64,000 bases of DNA from Sphagnum magellanicum (taxonomy: Eukaryota > Streptophyta > Sphagnopsida > Sphagnales > Sphagnaceae). The position numbers and the translations under genes were made by a program. Each line of letters starts with the position of its first letter. Position 1 is the stretch's first letter. The stretch is taken from positions 744,001-808,000 of the forward strand of contig CM038914.1 of assembly GCA_021904315.1 (NCBI GenBank), read 5' to 3'. Under the pieces are notes generated by a model that was given only the letters and a program-made list of their open reading frames with translations, searched no databases and was not told where the DNA came from. This document shows, one piece after another, positions 48,830-62,565 of the stretch.

Positions 48830-51800
48830 AATGATAAATTCATGGTTGAACATTGAACAAACTTGCAATAGAGTTGAAATTTTATCCCATGTTAAGGAAT
48901 TGTAACTTGTTTTGTTTTGGATTATGAAAATTTTGGAATTGTGCATTCGAAAGATGATTAAAGAATTTTTTTGTTGTTAGTCAAGAAACAACTAAATTGT
49001 TTAAAGTTTTGCAAAACTTTATTAATTCGGTTCATGTTTGCCAACACTTTTGGTGATGTAATATGTAAAAAGAAAAATATCGAGGTATCATTTTTCTTCC
49101 TTTGAACCTTGTTCTAGTTTTTTTATAAGGTCAAATGTGGAATTTATGGCCATAATTCCATGGCAAGTATTTTGAATCTAGTAGAGTTCATTTTTTCCCC
49201 CTACCTCCCAACGTAACTTCTTATACATGTTTCTTTCACTTTCATTAGTTATGGTTAGAGAATCTTGAATGTGCTTCCTATTCCTAATTTTGAAGTTGAT
49301 TGGTTTGATGATTAATCAAGATTGTTGTGCAAAACTCCTTTCTTGATTGGGTTTCATTGTAGGTTTTAAATTGATTTGACATAAATTTAGGGTTTGATTT
49401 TTTGTGCATGTGGTTGCACATTTTTTGTAAAAATCCTTTGAAAAGACAATGAAAGCTTTGGAGTGAAACAAAATAAATAATGAAGTTGTAAATCCAAATC
49501 AACCATCAACACAAAATGCTCATGATCTTAAAAAACATAGTGATAACAAGAAGAATAAATTATTACCAAATAAGGAACCATTGACAACAACCTCAAAGAC
49601 CAAAACAACCGTTAAGTCAACAAAAACATAACAAACAACCTATATAGCCTAATAAACACAAGGATGACATGAAAAATATGTTTTCCTTGTGGTTTACAAT
49701 TGCCAGGTTTGAAAATTTATTTTTCTTAAATGTCATGTTCAATATTTATAATCATTGTAAGGTCCTATGTTATGTATTGAACATGAAGTTTGACTCAAAC
49801 ATCTATATGTAAATATAAGTATGGAGGGTATCATCAAGCAATCAAGGTCTAAGGTATAATATTTTTTATTTTACTAATTGTTATCTATAGTATCTATAGT
49901 ACCTTAATAAGTAGTTTCACATTGCTTTCAAATAAACAAACAAATATTGGTGATCTACCTAACACTTTAGTTTTGGTATCAAAAAAAATTACTAATAATT
50001 CTTTCTTACATATTGCAAATTTATAGTTTCAAAGATTTTATTCAAACATGTAGTGACTAAGATTATGTATTATGAAAAAATAACATTTTTTTCAAACTAA
50101 TGGGATTCATTTTCTCTTTTTGTGTCATAGAAACCTCTTCAAATCCCTTGCAAGATTATCAAAAGATTGCCCACCTCCTTTGCAATAAAATAGGATAGTG
50201 AAGATATTTATCCATCTAAACTAAAAGTATAAACACAATCCATGCAATTGCTAAAAAATACACAAGGAGAATGAACATAGACCAAATTTGAAATAAATCA
50301 TATCATAATGCATCATGTAAAAACAACAACTAAAATTTTAAATTATAATTACAAGATATTAAAAAATTATTTACATGGATCAAAAAAGAAAACGAGTGAA
50401 ACAAGTTCTATTTTGTAAAATTATTAAAATAAATATCATCATTTGAAAAGGAATTATATGCAAAAAATTGGAAATAAATTAACTTGGGCTTTGTTCTAGT
50501 TTGCACTACCAATGACAATGGTATTTTATCATAAATGTAATAATTAGGGAGGTGTTGTCCAACACCTTGGGCGAACTAGCACCTACATTGGCCCCATGGT
50601 AAAAATGACAAAATATTTTAAATTGTTTCTAAACATTATAAATTTGTCCCATACATCTATAGGCACAAAAGTTCATAAATTGAGGTAATGCTTAAAGAAA
50701 AAGGGGAAAAAACAACAATTCCACATCATACTTGAAAATAAGTCATTGAAGAATTAATGTGAAAAGCTTTGGTGAAATTTTCTCAAAGCAACTTCCTTCT
50801 TTCCAAAGGAAGCCCATTTTTTGCACAATCATGGTTTTTTTTGCAATACAAATCCACAAAATGTAGGTTATGTTGTCTTTTGTTTTCCAATGTGAATGGG
50901 GAATAAAAATTCACAATTTACAAACACACGTCATTGAGATTAATTACAATTATTGTGCACATGTCATTTTATATTTATTTTGTACAAAAAATTATATTAA
51001 TCAAGTTAGGATTCAAAGAGAACATGTAGATAATGGCCCAAATTTTGAAACAAAATTAAACATATTGTAAATACATAATTATGTATTTACAACTTGTTGT
51101 ATGTAAATTCTTTGCCTTTCATCAAGATTGGGACAATAGGTTGGAAATGGAATTATGTTCACAACCATGATTAAGGTCTTGCCTTGATTATATGTGTGGT
51201 TACATTCTTCACATCCATACCCATCCCAACTTTCTTCATTATGCACAAAACAAATTGTCAAATATTACATTAAGAGATTTTGAACACATTGTAATTATAT
51301 TTACTCAGAGGGGACACTAATAAAAAAAAGTAGAAAATATGTAAGTAAAAATATAGGTTCAATATATTGGTTATTGGGTAAAAATTATAAGTTAATTAGT
51401 TTTTTTATTCAAATAATTGATTGAATTATAATATAAGGTATGTAATAATCTGAAATAATGGATTATAATTAATATATGGTGAGTTTAATACATATATATT
51501 AAAAAATTAGATAATAATGCGGTGATAAAAAATAGATTAAATAATTATTTAATATCCCTCTAAAAATGATCATTTTATGCATGTAGATCCCAAATTTTAC
51601 ACACTGTGTCCTCTAAAAGTATTTAAAGAGTTGAATATTGAAAAATAGAGTGTATTTTGCATTTTTATAATCCAAAATAAATGAAAGGGCTGTAATCTAT
51701 GTTAAGAAAAATTGTGAAACACCAAGTTGTAATAACAATGTATGTTTAATATTCAAGTTTGCATAATTGGTAAATGTGTTATAAGGGGAGTCCAAGTTGT

Positions 51801-53360
51801 CATGCAAACTTTTCAACAATATTACATCATTATTATTAAAGTTATGTTTGCCCACAATTTCTTGCTCTTTATATCCAATTTTCAACTTTTCTTTTGGGCA
51901 CCATTCTTTTTCATCTATTCGCTCTAATTTAAGAGATGACATTTACAAATCACACATGTCCATTTTGTATAATAATATATGTTGCAAAAATGACAACATT
52001 GAAAACCATAAGAATTGCAAAATGATATATATATATTTATAATTTCATGAATTTTTATTCATTTGGAAAAACGATAATGCACACATGTAAGACAAACTTG
52101 ATAGTGGATGGTTTATAAAGTTTGATATGATGTTATTTTCATAAATTTCATTTCATAACTGATGTTTGATCTTTAGTTCCTAGCATTATATAACCTCAAG
52201 TTGTAGACATTATAAATTATCACACAATTCATAATTGAATTTTAATATTTAAGATGTTCAAACTGAAATAAAATTATCAATACAAATAAAATTAAAGGTT
52301 TTGAATCAAATTTTCTTATGGATTCATTCACATTCTATAATTAAATTTGATTAAGAAATCTCTCACAATTCTATGCATAACCTTCAATTATTCTTTATGC
52401 AAAGTAAGATTTCACTTTTGAAAACCACCATTACCAAAAACACCATTATTTGGTTGTCATTGTTTGTGTCTATGGATCCTTGCCATGTTGGTTGCCCTTT
52501 TTTCTCTTTTACCTTAATTATTGACATGTTATTTATGAAAATAGTGTGCCTTTTCATGTTCATGTCTATACAAGGGAAAGGAATGAAATAGAGTTGGAAG
52601 AAACAATTAACTTTAAAAATTGAGTTTTGTAAGACAAAACAAGAAGACCCTATTATCGTTGTCACCCCAAACCAACTTTGATTTACTTGTCATCCAATTT
52701 TCCAAAACATTATATACATCATGCATGCAAATCATACCATACATTTGTACTTGAAATTATTCTTAATAATGGGATAAAAATAATTGATAATTTGGATAAA
52801 ATAATGGTGCTTTAGGAACACCCTTGGGAAACACATTGAGAACATGATGGGAACATAAATTTTTAAAAATATATATCCTCCCCCCCCCACTCCCCCCTTG
52901 GTACACATTAGCTCCATAATTTGAAATTTGGCAACCTTGGGCTAATTGAGTCTTACCTTACAAGAACATATAATGGGATCATTAATTGATAATTTGGATG
53001 ATGGGCTATTACAATAAAAAAAACATTTAAAAGTGTATTAAAAGCCCCCCATCAAATTTCATCTACAAACCTTGGCCATTTTGATATGTGTATATCAAAG
53101 AATTAATTAATATTGAGAATTTCATTTTGATAAATGATTTATTCTCAAATAATCCATCAGATTTCTTTACTTTCCTTCCAAAAACCTATTTCTGAAAAAA
53201 AAAAAAAAATTGAAAATTTAAACATTTCTGAAAATAATATAATTAGTGTCAAAACCGGCCCAGGGCTTCCAAGAAGACTGGGTAAGGTCTTTAATCCGGG
53301 TAAGGTCTTTAGTCTTCAGCATGTTGTATAGGACCTTACACAATTTGGACAAAATCCCAA
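48830..53360. other. AT-rich intergenic, no supported gene
   Basis: No domain is recognised. The frame 51697-51942 (-) has a faint resemblance to copia Gag, too weak to call. Other contents are a 28-bp perfect palindrome at 51065-51092 and a C-run at 52879-52903. Confidence 0.5.
51065..51092. repeat. Perfect 28-bp palindrome
   Basis: The half-site TTGTAAATACATAA is followed directly by its reverse complement, with no spacer. It is isolated in AT-rich DNA. Confidence 0.8.
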
Positions 53361-53435
53361 CTCATGTTGGGCTGGTAAGGGCTAGCTAGTACATAGATAA
53401 GGGCTGGTAAGGGCTAGCTAGTACATAGGTAAGGG
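53275..53435. repeat. Short tandem repeats (19-bp and 32-bp units)
   Basis: 'gggtaaggtctttaatcc' occurs twice in tandem at about 53279-53315. 'gggctggtaagggctagctagtacatag' occurs twice, at 53369 and 53401 (period 32). A GTAG-rich tract follows to 53530. Confidence 0.8.
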
Positions 53436-53763
53436 CTGGTGGATTGTTAGTAGGTACATGCATGTAGATGGTTAGTAGATAGTACCTAGGAAAGGGCTAT
53501 TAGTAGGTTGTTAGTAGGTAGGTGGGTAGGAAAGAAAGAACACTAACTCTTGAGTTAACTTTTGGAATTGGAACCCAATGGAAAAGTTTTCCCTATCTAT
53601 CTACCTACCATCCACTTTCCTCACAATCCCTAGTGGCTATTGGTTCACTTTGAGCCTATTTTGCGTACCTTAGAGTGGCCTTATTTTTGGGTCCCTTTGT
53701 TCCCTCCCCCCCACCTTGTATGATTATAAAGGATTCTGAAGAAATATTAGGCCATTTATGTAA

Positions 53764-53886
53764 GAGAATGGGCGCACCCTTGACCATTGTGTCAGGTAAC
53801 CCTTGTTCCATTGAGTCAGGCTTGCCCGTAATGCGAGCCTATATGTGGACCCCCTGACACAATGGTCAAGGGCTTTGCCCATTCTC
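53764..53886. repeat. Long inverted repeat upstream of AP4M
   Basis: Left arm GAGAATGGGC (53764-53773), GCA, CCCTTGACCATTGTGTCAGG (53777-53796). Right arm is the exact complement CCTGACACAATGGTCAAGGG (53853-53872), then CTTT, GCCCATTCTC (53877-53886). Thirty paired bases with a small internal bulge and a 56-base loop would form a strong stem. It sits 310-430 bp before the AP4M start codon. Confidence 0.9.
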
Positions 53887-53919
53887 CGCTACCTCGGTAG
53901 GTACCTGAAACCTCAGAAA

Positions 53920-54030
53920 GGTACGCCTCCTTGAGACCCTTCCCCCTTGGTACCTCGGAAGGTACGCCTCGTTTGGACCCTTCCGCCTTGGTACCTCGGA
54001 AGGTACGCCTCCTTGAGACCCTTCTTCTCC
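53920..54030. repeat. 41-bp tandem repeat in the AP4M promoter or leader
   Basis: GGTACGCCTC recurs at 53920, 53961 and 54002 (period 41), the units carrying 'ttgagacccttcc.ccttggtacctcggaa'. It is GC-rich and contains GGTACC sites. Confidence 0.85.
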
Positions 54031-54197
54031 GTGGGCGCACTTGTTTCCTTGGGTTCCTTGTCCGCGACTCCTTTGTTGGCTACGCAGCGGCGGTAGCAGC
54101 AGCAGATGCTCCTCTTCTTCTGCCTTGGCTCTTCTCTTCTGTGTCTGTGTCGAAAACAGCGAGCGAAGGAAGACACGGGGGAACAGCAACTGCAGTC

Positions 54198-57100
54198 ATG
54201 ATATCTCAGTTCTTCGTCCTCTCCTTGCGAGGAGACAACATCGTGTTCCGTGATTGTAAGTTTTTGCGACAGTTTCTCTCATCCCTTCCTGATTTCTCAC
54301 TCATCGATTTGTTAACTCGTGCATTGACAAGCTCCATAGCTCCCAATCTCTTCGTGCATTGGTGATAAACGTCGTCCGATCAATTTTCCGTTTGTTGCTG
54401 ATCGTCTTGAGCATTTGTCTTGTTTCCCATTAAGTTATTTATGCCTTGTTTTTTTTCTTTAGGACAATGGATTGTGGTTTTGAAATGCCCGGATTTTGTT
54501 TTCTTAGCTCTCTGATGAGAGGATAAGCAGAATCTCCGCTGCTGTGATGCAAACAAGAGATTCGCTTTATCTGTGGTTCATTAGGATGAGGAAACGCAAT
54601 AGTAGTCTGTATCTTGGCATCGATGAACAATCTGTGCAGATCAGACATAAGAAAAAACACTGATCCTTGATTTTCATCAGCACAAGATGTTCTACAACTG
54701 TTGCTCTTTTTCTGAACCGTTTCTCGATGATCTGATTGAACCTGAACACAAGTCTAGAGTTTCTTCTTTGTATTCTGTAGACAGCTCATTTTGCCATGGT
54801 TTGACGACCTCAAGGTTTGACCTAATTCTTCCTAGTTCTGTACAGACGAAGGGTGTACTGTAGCTAAATCTCAGCAAAAAAAAAGAAATGTCTGTAGGTG
54901 ATAGTTCTACAGAGGCCCCCCTTTTCTTGCAGAGAGTCTTGGGAGCCAAGATCAGCCTTCTTCATGTCACAAAAGAGTTGCTTGTGATCGATCTTTAATG
55001 GGATTTTTCATGACAAAATACCCTTCCTTTGAATGCTTAAGTTATCTAATCTGTTTGGTGTGCAGACCGCGGTGATGTTCCTAAAGGAAGTGCTGAGATA
55101 TTTTTCCGAAAGGTGAAGTTCTGGAAGGGTGAAGAAGGCGAGGAGGCACCTCCTATATTCGTAGGTATTCTGTTCCCTTTTCTTTTAGCTCTAAACAACT
55201 ATGGCAGAGGGTTGATCACTAAAACTTGTGGCTAATATGCCAGCTAGTTTGGAGATGCACATCAGCATGCTTTTATGTTCAGAACAAAAGTTGAAGGGTT
55301 GGAAAGTGTTGCCATTGCATAACCCATGCCTCAAACCCTAAATGGTGCTGCTGAGAGCCACTTGACAACTCTCTGTCGATGGAATGGACATATGTGTTCA
55401 GAATCCACCAGGGACAGGTCTAACTTGCACTTATTTGTTTCAATTCTCAAACCATTTGTTGAAATAGATGACAATTGTTTTTGTGAAATGAGGCTTTGGA
55501 AAAGTGACAAGTTGCTTGTGCTGCAGAATGTAGATGGTGTGAATTACATGCATGTGAAGCAGGCAGGGCTGCTATTTGTTGCAACCACACGAGTGAACCT
55601 TTCACCAGCACTGGTATTGGAGCTTCTGCAACGCATAGCCCGCGTGACTAAGGATTACCTGGGAGTTCTAAATGAAGATTCACTACGAAAAAACTTTGTG
55701 CTTGTTTATGAATTGCTGGATGAAATGATTGTAAGTTACTTTCCCAATGCATGTGTCCTTCCTATTCTCAATCCGACTGTGATAGGCTTCTCCAATTTAA
55801 AAACTTTCACAAACTGGAATATTCACTGATTGTCCTTTTGGTGCTGTAACTAGTAAGTTGCCTCTCTTTTGTCTGTTCCGCATCTACTTTGTGATAGTTT
55901 TTGCTGTGAATTAAGGTTGTTCATTCTGCTTGAGAGTTGAGTTGGGTGGACTCATATTTGTTATCCCTTATGAGCAGGAGATTGTAGAGAGCTTGCAGTT
56001 GCAGATGATCTCTGTTTTCAGTTCTTTACTTCCAATCTGCAAGTGTGTGGAATCTATCTTTTCATGAGTCCTATTGTCTGCATGGTGGCAAAAACACTTG
56101 CCCTCTTCACCATTTTTGTTGTGGATGTTGTGCTTTAATGAAATGAGTGGGTATGTGTTAAATGTGGTGTTGTTTGGCATTGAAGAAATTGTTGGGTTGG
56201 TTTAGTGACATCTGGGTTATCTCCTAGTACAGGATTTTGGGTATCCTCAAACAACATCAACAGAAGCATTGAAGTCATTTGTGTTCAATGAGCCTGTGGT
56301 GGTGGATGCCGCTCGGATGCCATCACTTGGCCCAGCTGCTCTTTTCATTGTAAAGCTCCACTTCTTATGCTCCATTTTTACTCAATTGAAACATAAAATA
56401 AGGCAAGACTGGTGGCACAGATTTGTTTGACAGCTCTTCCTAACTTGACTGTTAATGCTATGTAGAAGCATTGACCATTGACTAGAACCCTGAAAACTAG
56501 TTCCTAGCAAAGAGTCAGATAACAATGGAATTGTAACAAGTGCTAGGCTACCACATTCCCTAATCCTTTTTCCTTTGTTGGGAGATGACAAAAGTACAAA
56601 ACAAAACAAGTTTGGGACAGGGGTACCCAAAACAAACCCACTTTTTGGGTAAGCACAGGATTGTGGGTTTGCATGAGTACTATAATTTATTGTAGAACAA
56701 CTTTGTTTCTGATAAAGAAGTGGGCTGTGTTGTCAGCAAGGGTCACATCGGTTGCCAGGAACTGCAGTAACCAAGTCAGTGGTGGCTAATGAGCCAGGAG
56801 GGAAGAAGCGAGAAGAGGTGTTTGTGGATATTATTGAAAAGATTAGTGTCACCTTCAATTCCAGTGTAAGTTATGCACTGTGCTGTGTACATACATATGT
56901 CAAATGTTGCAACATTTTCCTCACCTCATAACTCTCTGGCATGAACTTCTAATGCAATTGCATTGACAAAGTGATACATGCTGCTAATCTTAATACGCTG
57001 TGCTGGTTTTTGGTCAGTGTTTGGGTTTAAATTAAGTAATTTTATAAGGGCTTGCAAAGCCCATGGGGATTAATGAGCCAAGCCAAGTTCTTTGTCTAGG

Positions 57101-60100
57101 CATTGGAAATTGTTGAAGGCTCATTAAGGTGGGACATTGGGAAAACAGGGTTATATTTTGACCTCAGAGATCGATGGTACCATTCAGATGAAGAGCTACC
57201 TCTCAGGAAATCCAGAAATCAAAGTGGGCTTGAATGATGACATTAGCATTGGGCATGCTGGCTCTGGCAGCTATGGTGAGCACTCTTCTCTTGATTGATT
57301 GATGGAATAGGAGTGACTGTGGGAATCTCACATGGTTGGGGGCAGATAAGCTGTATAATTATCATATGAGGTATTTCAGCAAAAATATGTGTGGCATTGT
57401 TTGTGTCAATGCTTCTAGGTTTCAGAGATCCCTGCTGTGGTCTATAAGAAGGAAGGATCCCTTGGCTGAAGGATTGTTGTCCTGATCTTACTGTACAGCT
57501 CCAGAATATGGTGCAGGAGGTGGAGTGGGTATGGTCCTTTTGGATGACTGCAATTTCCATGAATCAGTCCACTTGGATGACTTTGAACTGGACCGCACAC
57601 TTACTCTGGTATCTATCCACCCTGAGAAGTAGGGTCCCTCTTAAAGTTGTGCTTGAAATTAAACTGCCAGAGAAGTCACAGGTTTCAGGCTTTGATAATG
57701 AGAGAAAAGGGTTTGCAGTTAGGACATGCTGTAGTAATAGAACAGATGCAACAGTTGGGCATCCAAAAATCTCTCTCATGCCTAGAGCTGATCAGCTGAC
57801 TCATATTCTGTTTCCCATACACTAGCAATGTCATCACTACAGTTGCAAGTTCAAAAGGATACTTCCCAAACCATGTGAAGATGTTTTCAGAGGCACCTTT
57901 CAAGTTATTTAGGGGATTCAGGAGTTAAGGTTCAAGACATTAACTTTTGTTCACCTTCTTTTTTACTTTTGTGAATGAAGATACCTCCAGATGGAGAGTT
58001 TCCAATCATGAACTATCGAATGACTCAAGAGTTCAAGCCTCCTTTTAAAGTCTATCCGGTGATTGAAGAGGCAGGTCCTTTCAAGGTACACTTACATGAG
58101 AATATTCTAGTTCTGTGGTCATAACCACTGGATCTCTTTGTGATAAAAATATTGCTATATCAAAACAAATTAGACCTGCAGGCTATCCTAGACCATGAGA
58201 ACCTCCTAGTGCATACTCAGTAATAGTTGCAATTGCAGTGTGCATGGTGTCTGTCTTTGTAGTTAAGAATATGGTACAATACCATATACCAAGTAGAGCA
58301 GGAAAAATATGGTATGTTAGGAAGGCTCCAAGTCTTCAGTACAGTCCAAACTTGGAGCCTGTAATGGGTTTCTAATGTCTGCTAGACTTGAAATGAGCAG
58401 TCAACTCTTGTTCCTATAAATGTGCAGTGGCCAAGTTCCTAGTCATTGCACCATGAAAACACCAGCTGTTGCATGATTTTGAAGGTGCAGGGTAGACAGA
58501 GGGCCCTCACTGCTAGTGGGGAATTTTGCAGAAAGTTTGTCATCTGTGGTTGGGCACATTGATGTTGATATTTGACAGCCTTGGATGTGATGTGTTCTTG
58601 CCTATGTCTAATTGTGACAGGCAGAGGTAGTTTTGAAAGTCCGGGCAGACTTCCCAACTACTATCACAGCTAATATGGTGACCTTACGGGTACCCCTTCC
58701 CAAAACAACAACAAGGTATCAGATCTTGTCCAGTTTGCTAGCACTTGTATCTTCGTGTGGACTTGAGCCTTGATTATTTAAATGATAATCATATGGGGAT
58801 TCTAGTAGCCTTCTGAAGCCTATGGCTGGGTCCGATGTTAAGTACACAAGTTCAGGTGCTTGCATTGGAGTTTTAATTCCAAAAGGTTTTCAAATTTGAA
58901 GTGCTTCAATCCAGTTATGGGTGACTAACTAGTATGTAGCTGTTAATAATGATGAACTTCTTGATACAAATAACCTGGCTCCCCATCCTTGGACTTTATA
59001 TTTGCCACAACAAATTGATTGCACAAGTCATGACCTCTTATTGAAAGGGTTCAAACCATGTACTTCAGCTGAGGTGAAGTATCAGGACAGTTATCTCTAT
59101 TGGACAGTATACCTTTCAACCTCAGTGGAAAATGAACAGCTCTTGTTCTGGCAAGTAGAATGTTTTCCTTCTATGCAAAATGGTGATAATCTGGTCCATG
59201 TGTGTTCTGGTGACTCAACCTACAGGGTGAGCTTTGATCTGGAGACAGGAGCTGTTGGCCAGACTACTGATTTCAAAGAAGCCAACAAAGTTCTAGAATG
59301 GTGTTGCCGGAAGGTGTGTCCCTATCTTGGTTCTTGAAATTGCAACAGCCAGGAAATCAGTATGTTAGGGTTGACTCTTTGTCCTTGGACTGAAATCCAT
59401 AGTGAAGCACTCTTGTCACCCCACCCCATGCTGTCAAGATGTCATTTACATGGATGAGCAACATTTTCTTTTTAAAGTTGCTTGTTCCTGTGACATGAAG
59501 GCCCCTAGTGCTCATTTCCTACAGGAATTCTTTATTCTCATTTCCAATGCAAACCCACACCACAGAAAACACCTCTTGGCAGGAAACTATCTTTGATCTA
59601 TCCTTGATGCCATGAAGTTCCTCATTAATTTGTCCTTGAGGTGGGTTGCAGATTGTTGGAGGTTCTGAGCACACATTAAGAGCAAAGCTGACACTCTCTC
59701 AGGAAAGAAATGGTAGGCATTCTTACACCTTAGCATGCAGGCTTTTTGATTTGGTTCTGGCTTGCAATTGTTTATTGATATGGCTTGGAGAGACATTACA
59801 CCTGAGAAAGAGCAGCAGAGCTCAATAAATCTTCAACTATGTTTCATCCCCCAATTCTACCCTCCAAAAGGATGCTCTTGGAACTTCTAATAGTATACAA
59901 TTTACCTCCTAACTAGTCTTTTATTGGCATGAAACAGTTAGAATTCAATCCTGACAAATGACTGTTTTTGGCAGTTAACATCAAGAAAGAGGCAGGTCCA
60001 ATAAGTATGACATTTACCATCCCTATGTACAATGCTTCTAGACTTCAGGTATACTCTTCATGGCCTTATCTATTCTGTTTAGAGAGGAGCTTTCTCACCG

Positions 60101-60770
60101 GGGTAACTTGACCTACAACCTATGTGTCAAACTTACAACCTTATTGTTTGTTTGCACGGCCCCTCAATGTCTGTATGATTTTAATGTGTTGTAATGCTGA
60201 TGTTCAAACCAGTCAACTGTTGTTTTTTGTTTTCTCTGTTATCAGATCTGAAATATCTATAACCTTATTGTTGGATCATCTGTCAATTCTATTTAGTTAG
60301 AGTTCAATCATAATTGTTTAGAAGTTCTTGGTACTTGAAGATATTTCAGTTTGTGTCAGAGTAGTTGACTCTTTGTTAGACGTACCTCAAATGCTTTTTT
60401 GGCAACTATCCAGAATAGACCATACTGCACAGTGGAACGTCTGATCAGGTCCAAGGGTTTAAACTAGATCAGGCTGAATTGTCAGGCAGAGTAATGTTCC
60501 ATTTCTGTTGCATTTCTAAGTAGATTACACAGTAAATATCACATCATCTGATTGGTCATGAAGTGGTTTGACTCTGTATTACTGGTGTATGTGTTCTGCA
60601 AGGCATACAACACCTTAGGTTGAGCAGTCATGTGCTCCTAACCTAATGACAAGCTGGCGGGTGGTTGACAGGTGAAGTTTTTGCAGCTAGTGAAGAAGTC
60701 GAAATCATATAATCCTCATCGCTGGGTTCGATATGTCACTCTGTCCAACTCTTATGTTATCCGGACATAA
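54198..60770 (+). CDS. AP4M: AP-4 adaptor complex medium subunit mu
   Basis: AP-4 mu is the cargo-recognition subunit of the trans-Golgi AP-4 coat, which in plants sorts vacuolar proteins through tyrosine-based signals. Thirteen exons join in one frame of 453 residues (plant AP-4 mu about 451): 54198-54255, 55066-55160, 55527-55730, 56233-56349, 56737-56865, 57149-57275, 57499-57608, 57981-58085, 58621-58715, 59226-59313, 59652-59712, 59975-60048, 60672-60770. All junctions are GT-AG and phases agree. The N-terminal longin-type half has MISQFFVLSLRGDNIVFRDY, then LLFVATTRVN and LLQRIARVTKDYLGVLNEDS. The C-terminal mu-homology domain has EEVFVDIIEKISVTFNSSGY, MNYRMTQEFKPPFKV, TDFKEANKVLEW and the final YNPHRWVRYVTLSNSYV. 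AATAAA occurs near 60863. No lesion is seen. Confidence 0.97.
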
Positions 60771-62560
60771 GTGTGCCCCCTTCTCACTTGCTTACATTCC
60801 TCGAGATGCTGAGAGTTTCCAAGACAAAAGGTAATGCTGCATCGGAGTTGACCTTCGTCAAATAAATAATGTTGCCAATGTTCAACTAATTGAGATGGTG
60901 AAAATCTCCTACACAGACAGGTCGGAGGTGTTATAACAATATGAATTTGGATGGTTGCACCTCTCATTCCATTACTGTACACTGTTGTTGTGTCTACCTT
61001 TGACCAGACTGATGTTGCCATTGCAGTTGTATAACAATAGTGTTACCAATTCCTAATCCTGAGATTTGAATGCATGACCAATGACTTTCTGTACACAGCA
61101 CTGGCCAGAAAGCCACTGGCTGCTTCATGGGCTCCTTGAGTGAAAATGAATTTGGTACGTTTGTGGCATGGCACCTACTAGATACTAAAGCAAAACTGAA
61201 ATCTCAATTTTGTACTAATCCAAAGCATAATTTTTTTTACATCTTGTTGTTGACTTGCCTGCACAAACCTACAAGGAAAGTATGTGCAATTGAAGTATCA
61301 CTAGATACAAAACTCATATGTGGCTTTGGAAGTCCCCCACTATTGTTGCCTACTTGTGGAACCAGTAGTGATGGTGCTAAACATACATGTAAGAGTGTTT
61401 AATTGTGTGGATGTGAACATGTCTGTTATTGTTCCTTTTCTGGGCATTTACTGTTTTGGATTTTTCATGAAGTTGAGAGGGTGGTGGCAGAACAGTGCAC
61501 AAGGTGACACAGATGATTGTAATCATAAGAATTACAGCAGACTGCCAACAAACAGCATCACAACTGTCACTGTTTTTTGCATCCTTGAAAAGGTCAGAAT
61601 TTAAAATTCGAGATACACCCTCTTCCCAGTAATTGGTCCAGTTTCACTAGAAAATTCCAGCATTGCAGAAGTTCAGTAAATGTAAGAGACTGAAAAAAAA
61701 GTGTAGTCAGTTTTTTGTTCAGAGCAATGTGACTTCAATAAAAACCCTCCTGTGCTTCCTCTCCTCATCAATGTTCCTCTTGTACACACCTCAACAAGAT
61801 ACTGACTACTAGGCACATCATTTTGTAGGCATAATGCATCTCAGTAATCAATCATTCAAACCATCAATATCTCTGGCCAACAAATTCTTGCTGTTTTCAG
61901 CTACAACTTTACACGTAGAAACACTTTACTAGATCTCACTAGATGTGGAACAGAGAGTGGAAGCACTTCTTCACTAGTACCTCATTAGATACAAAAACAG
62001 ATAGTTAACACTGGTCAATTGATTCAGCCTAGAACCCTCACTTCTTTGAAGCTTTTGGGTAATGAAATAGAACCTCAGAGTTTGTAGGCAACCCCCCTTC
62101 ATATGGCACAGCAGCACTTGTATACAGGAACATCATTCACAATTGTGTCAATAACCCTCTTTAGTTATTCATGGAAAATGGCTCATAATTTTTTTTAAAA
62201 TGTAAAGCACATTGAAGGTGAGGTCTGACCAGGAAGTTGACATATACCAAGCTCAAGTCAAAGAAGAGATGATTTGACTCTCTGGTTGATCCCTTCATCT
62301 CTTTCTGGGCACACAAAGAATGGTGTCTTGGAATTTTTACAAATCTCCTCAGAGCATCTGAGCAGCAATTGTGTGATCAGAGGGTGGCATATATACCAAG
62401 CTCTTCGTGTCTCTGGATAGATGGTTTTCACAAAGCCTTAGCAGCACTTGTAGTGTGACAAAAATTTATTTCATCACAGATTAGCGAGTAGACAAAAAGG
62501 CTTTGTTTTGCAGCAAACCCACAACAACAAAATTCTGTGTGCCAAGGAGAGCCCTTGACT
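60771..62560. other. Intergenic between AP4M and CYP37 (convergent 3' ends)
   Basis: Both flanking genes end here, AP4M from the left and CYP37 from the right, so it holds their 3' UTRs. No other gene is supported. The plus-strand frames 61127-61402 and 61320-61604 have no recognisable domain. Confidence 0.5.
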
Positions 62561-62565
62561 ACTTG

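Noticed and set aside
51697-51942. Possible copia Gag remnant on the minus strand
   Set aside because: Only a short LLKSLHDNLDSPYNTF-like resemblance to copia Gag. No neighbouring integrase, RT or LTR was seen.
53816-54189. Minus-strand frames with repeated VPRGKG / VPRRKG peptides
   Set aside because: They come from the 41-bp tandem repeat, whose period is not a multiple of three, and they lie opposite the AP4M leader.
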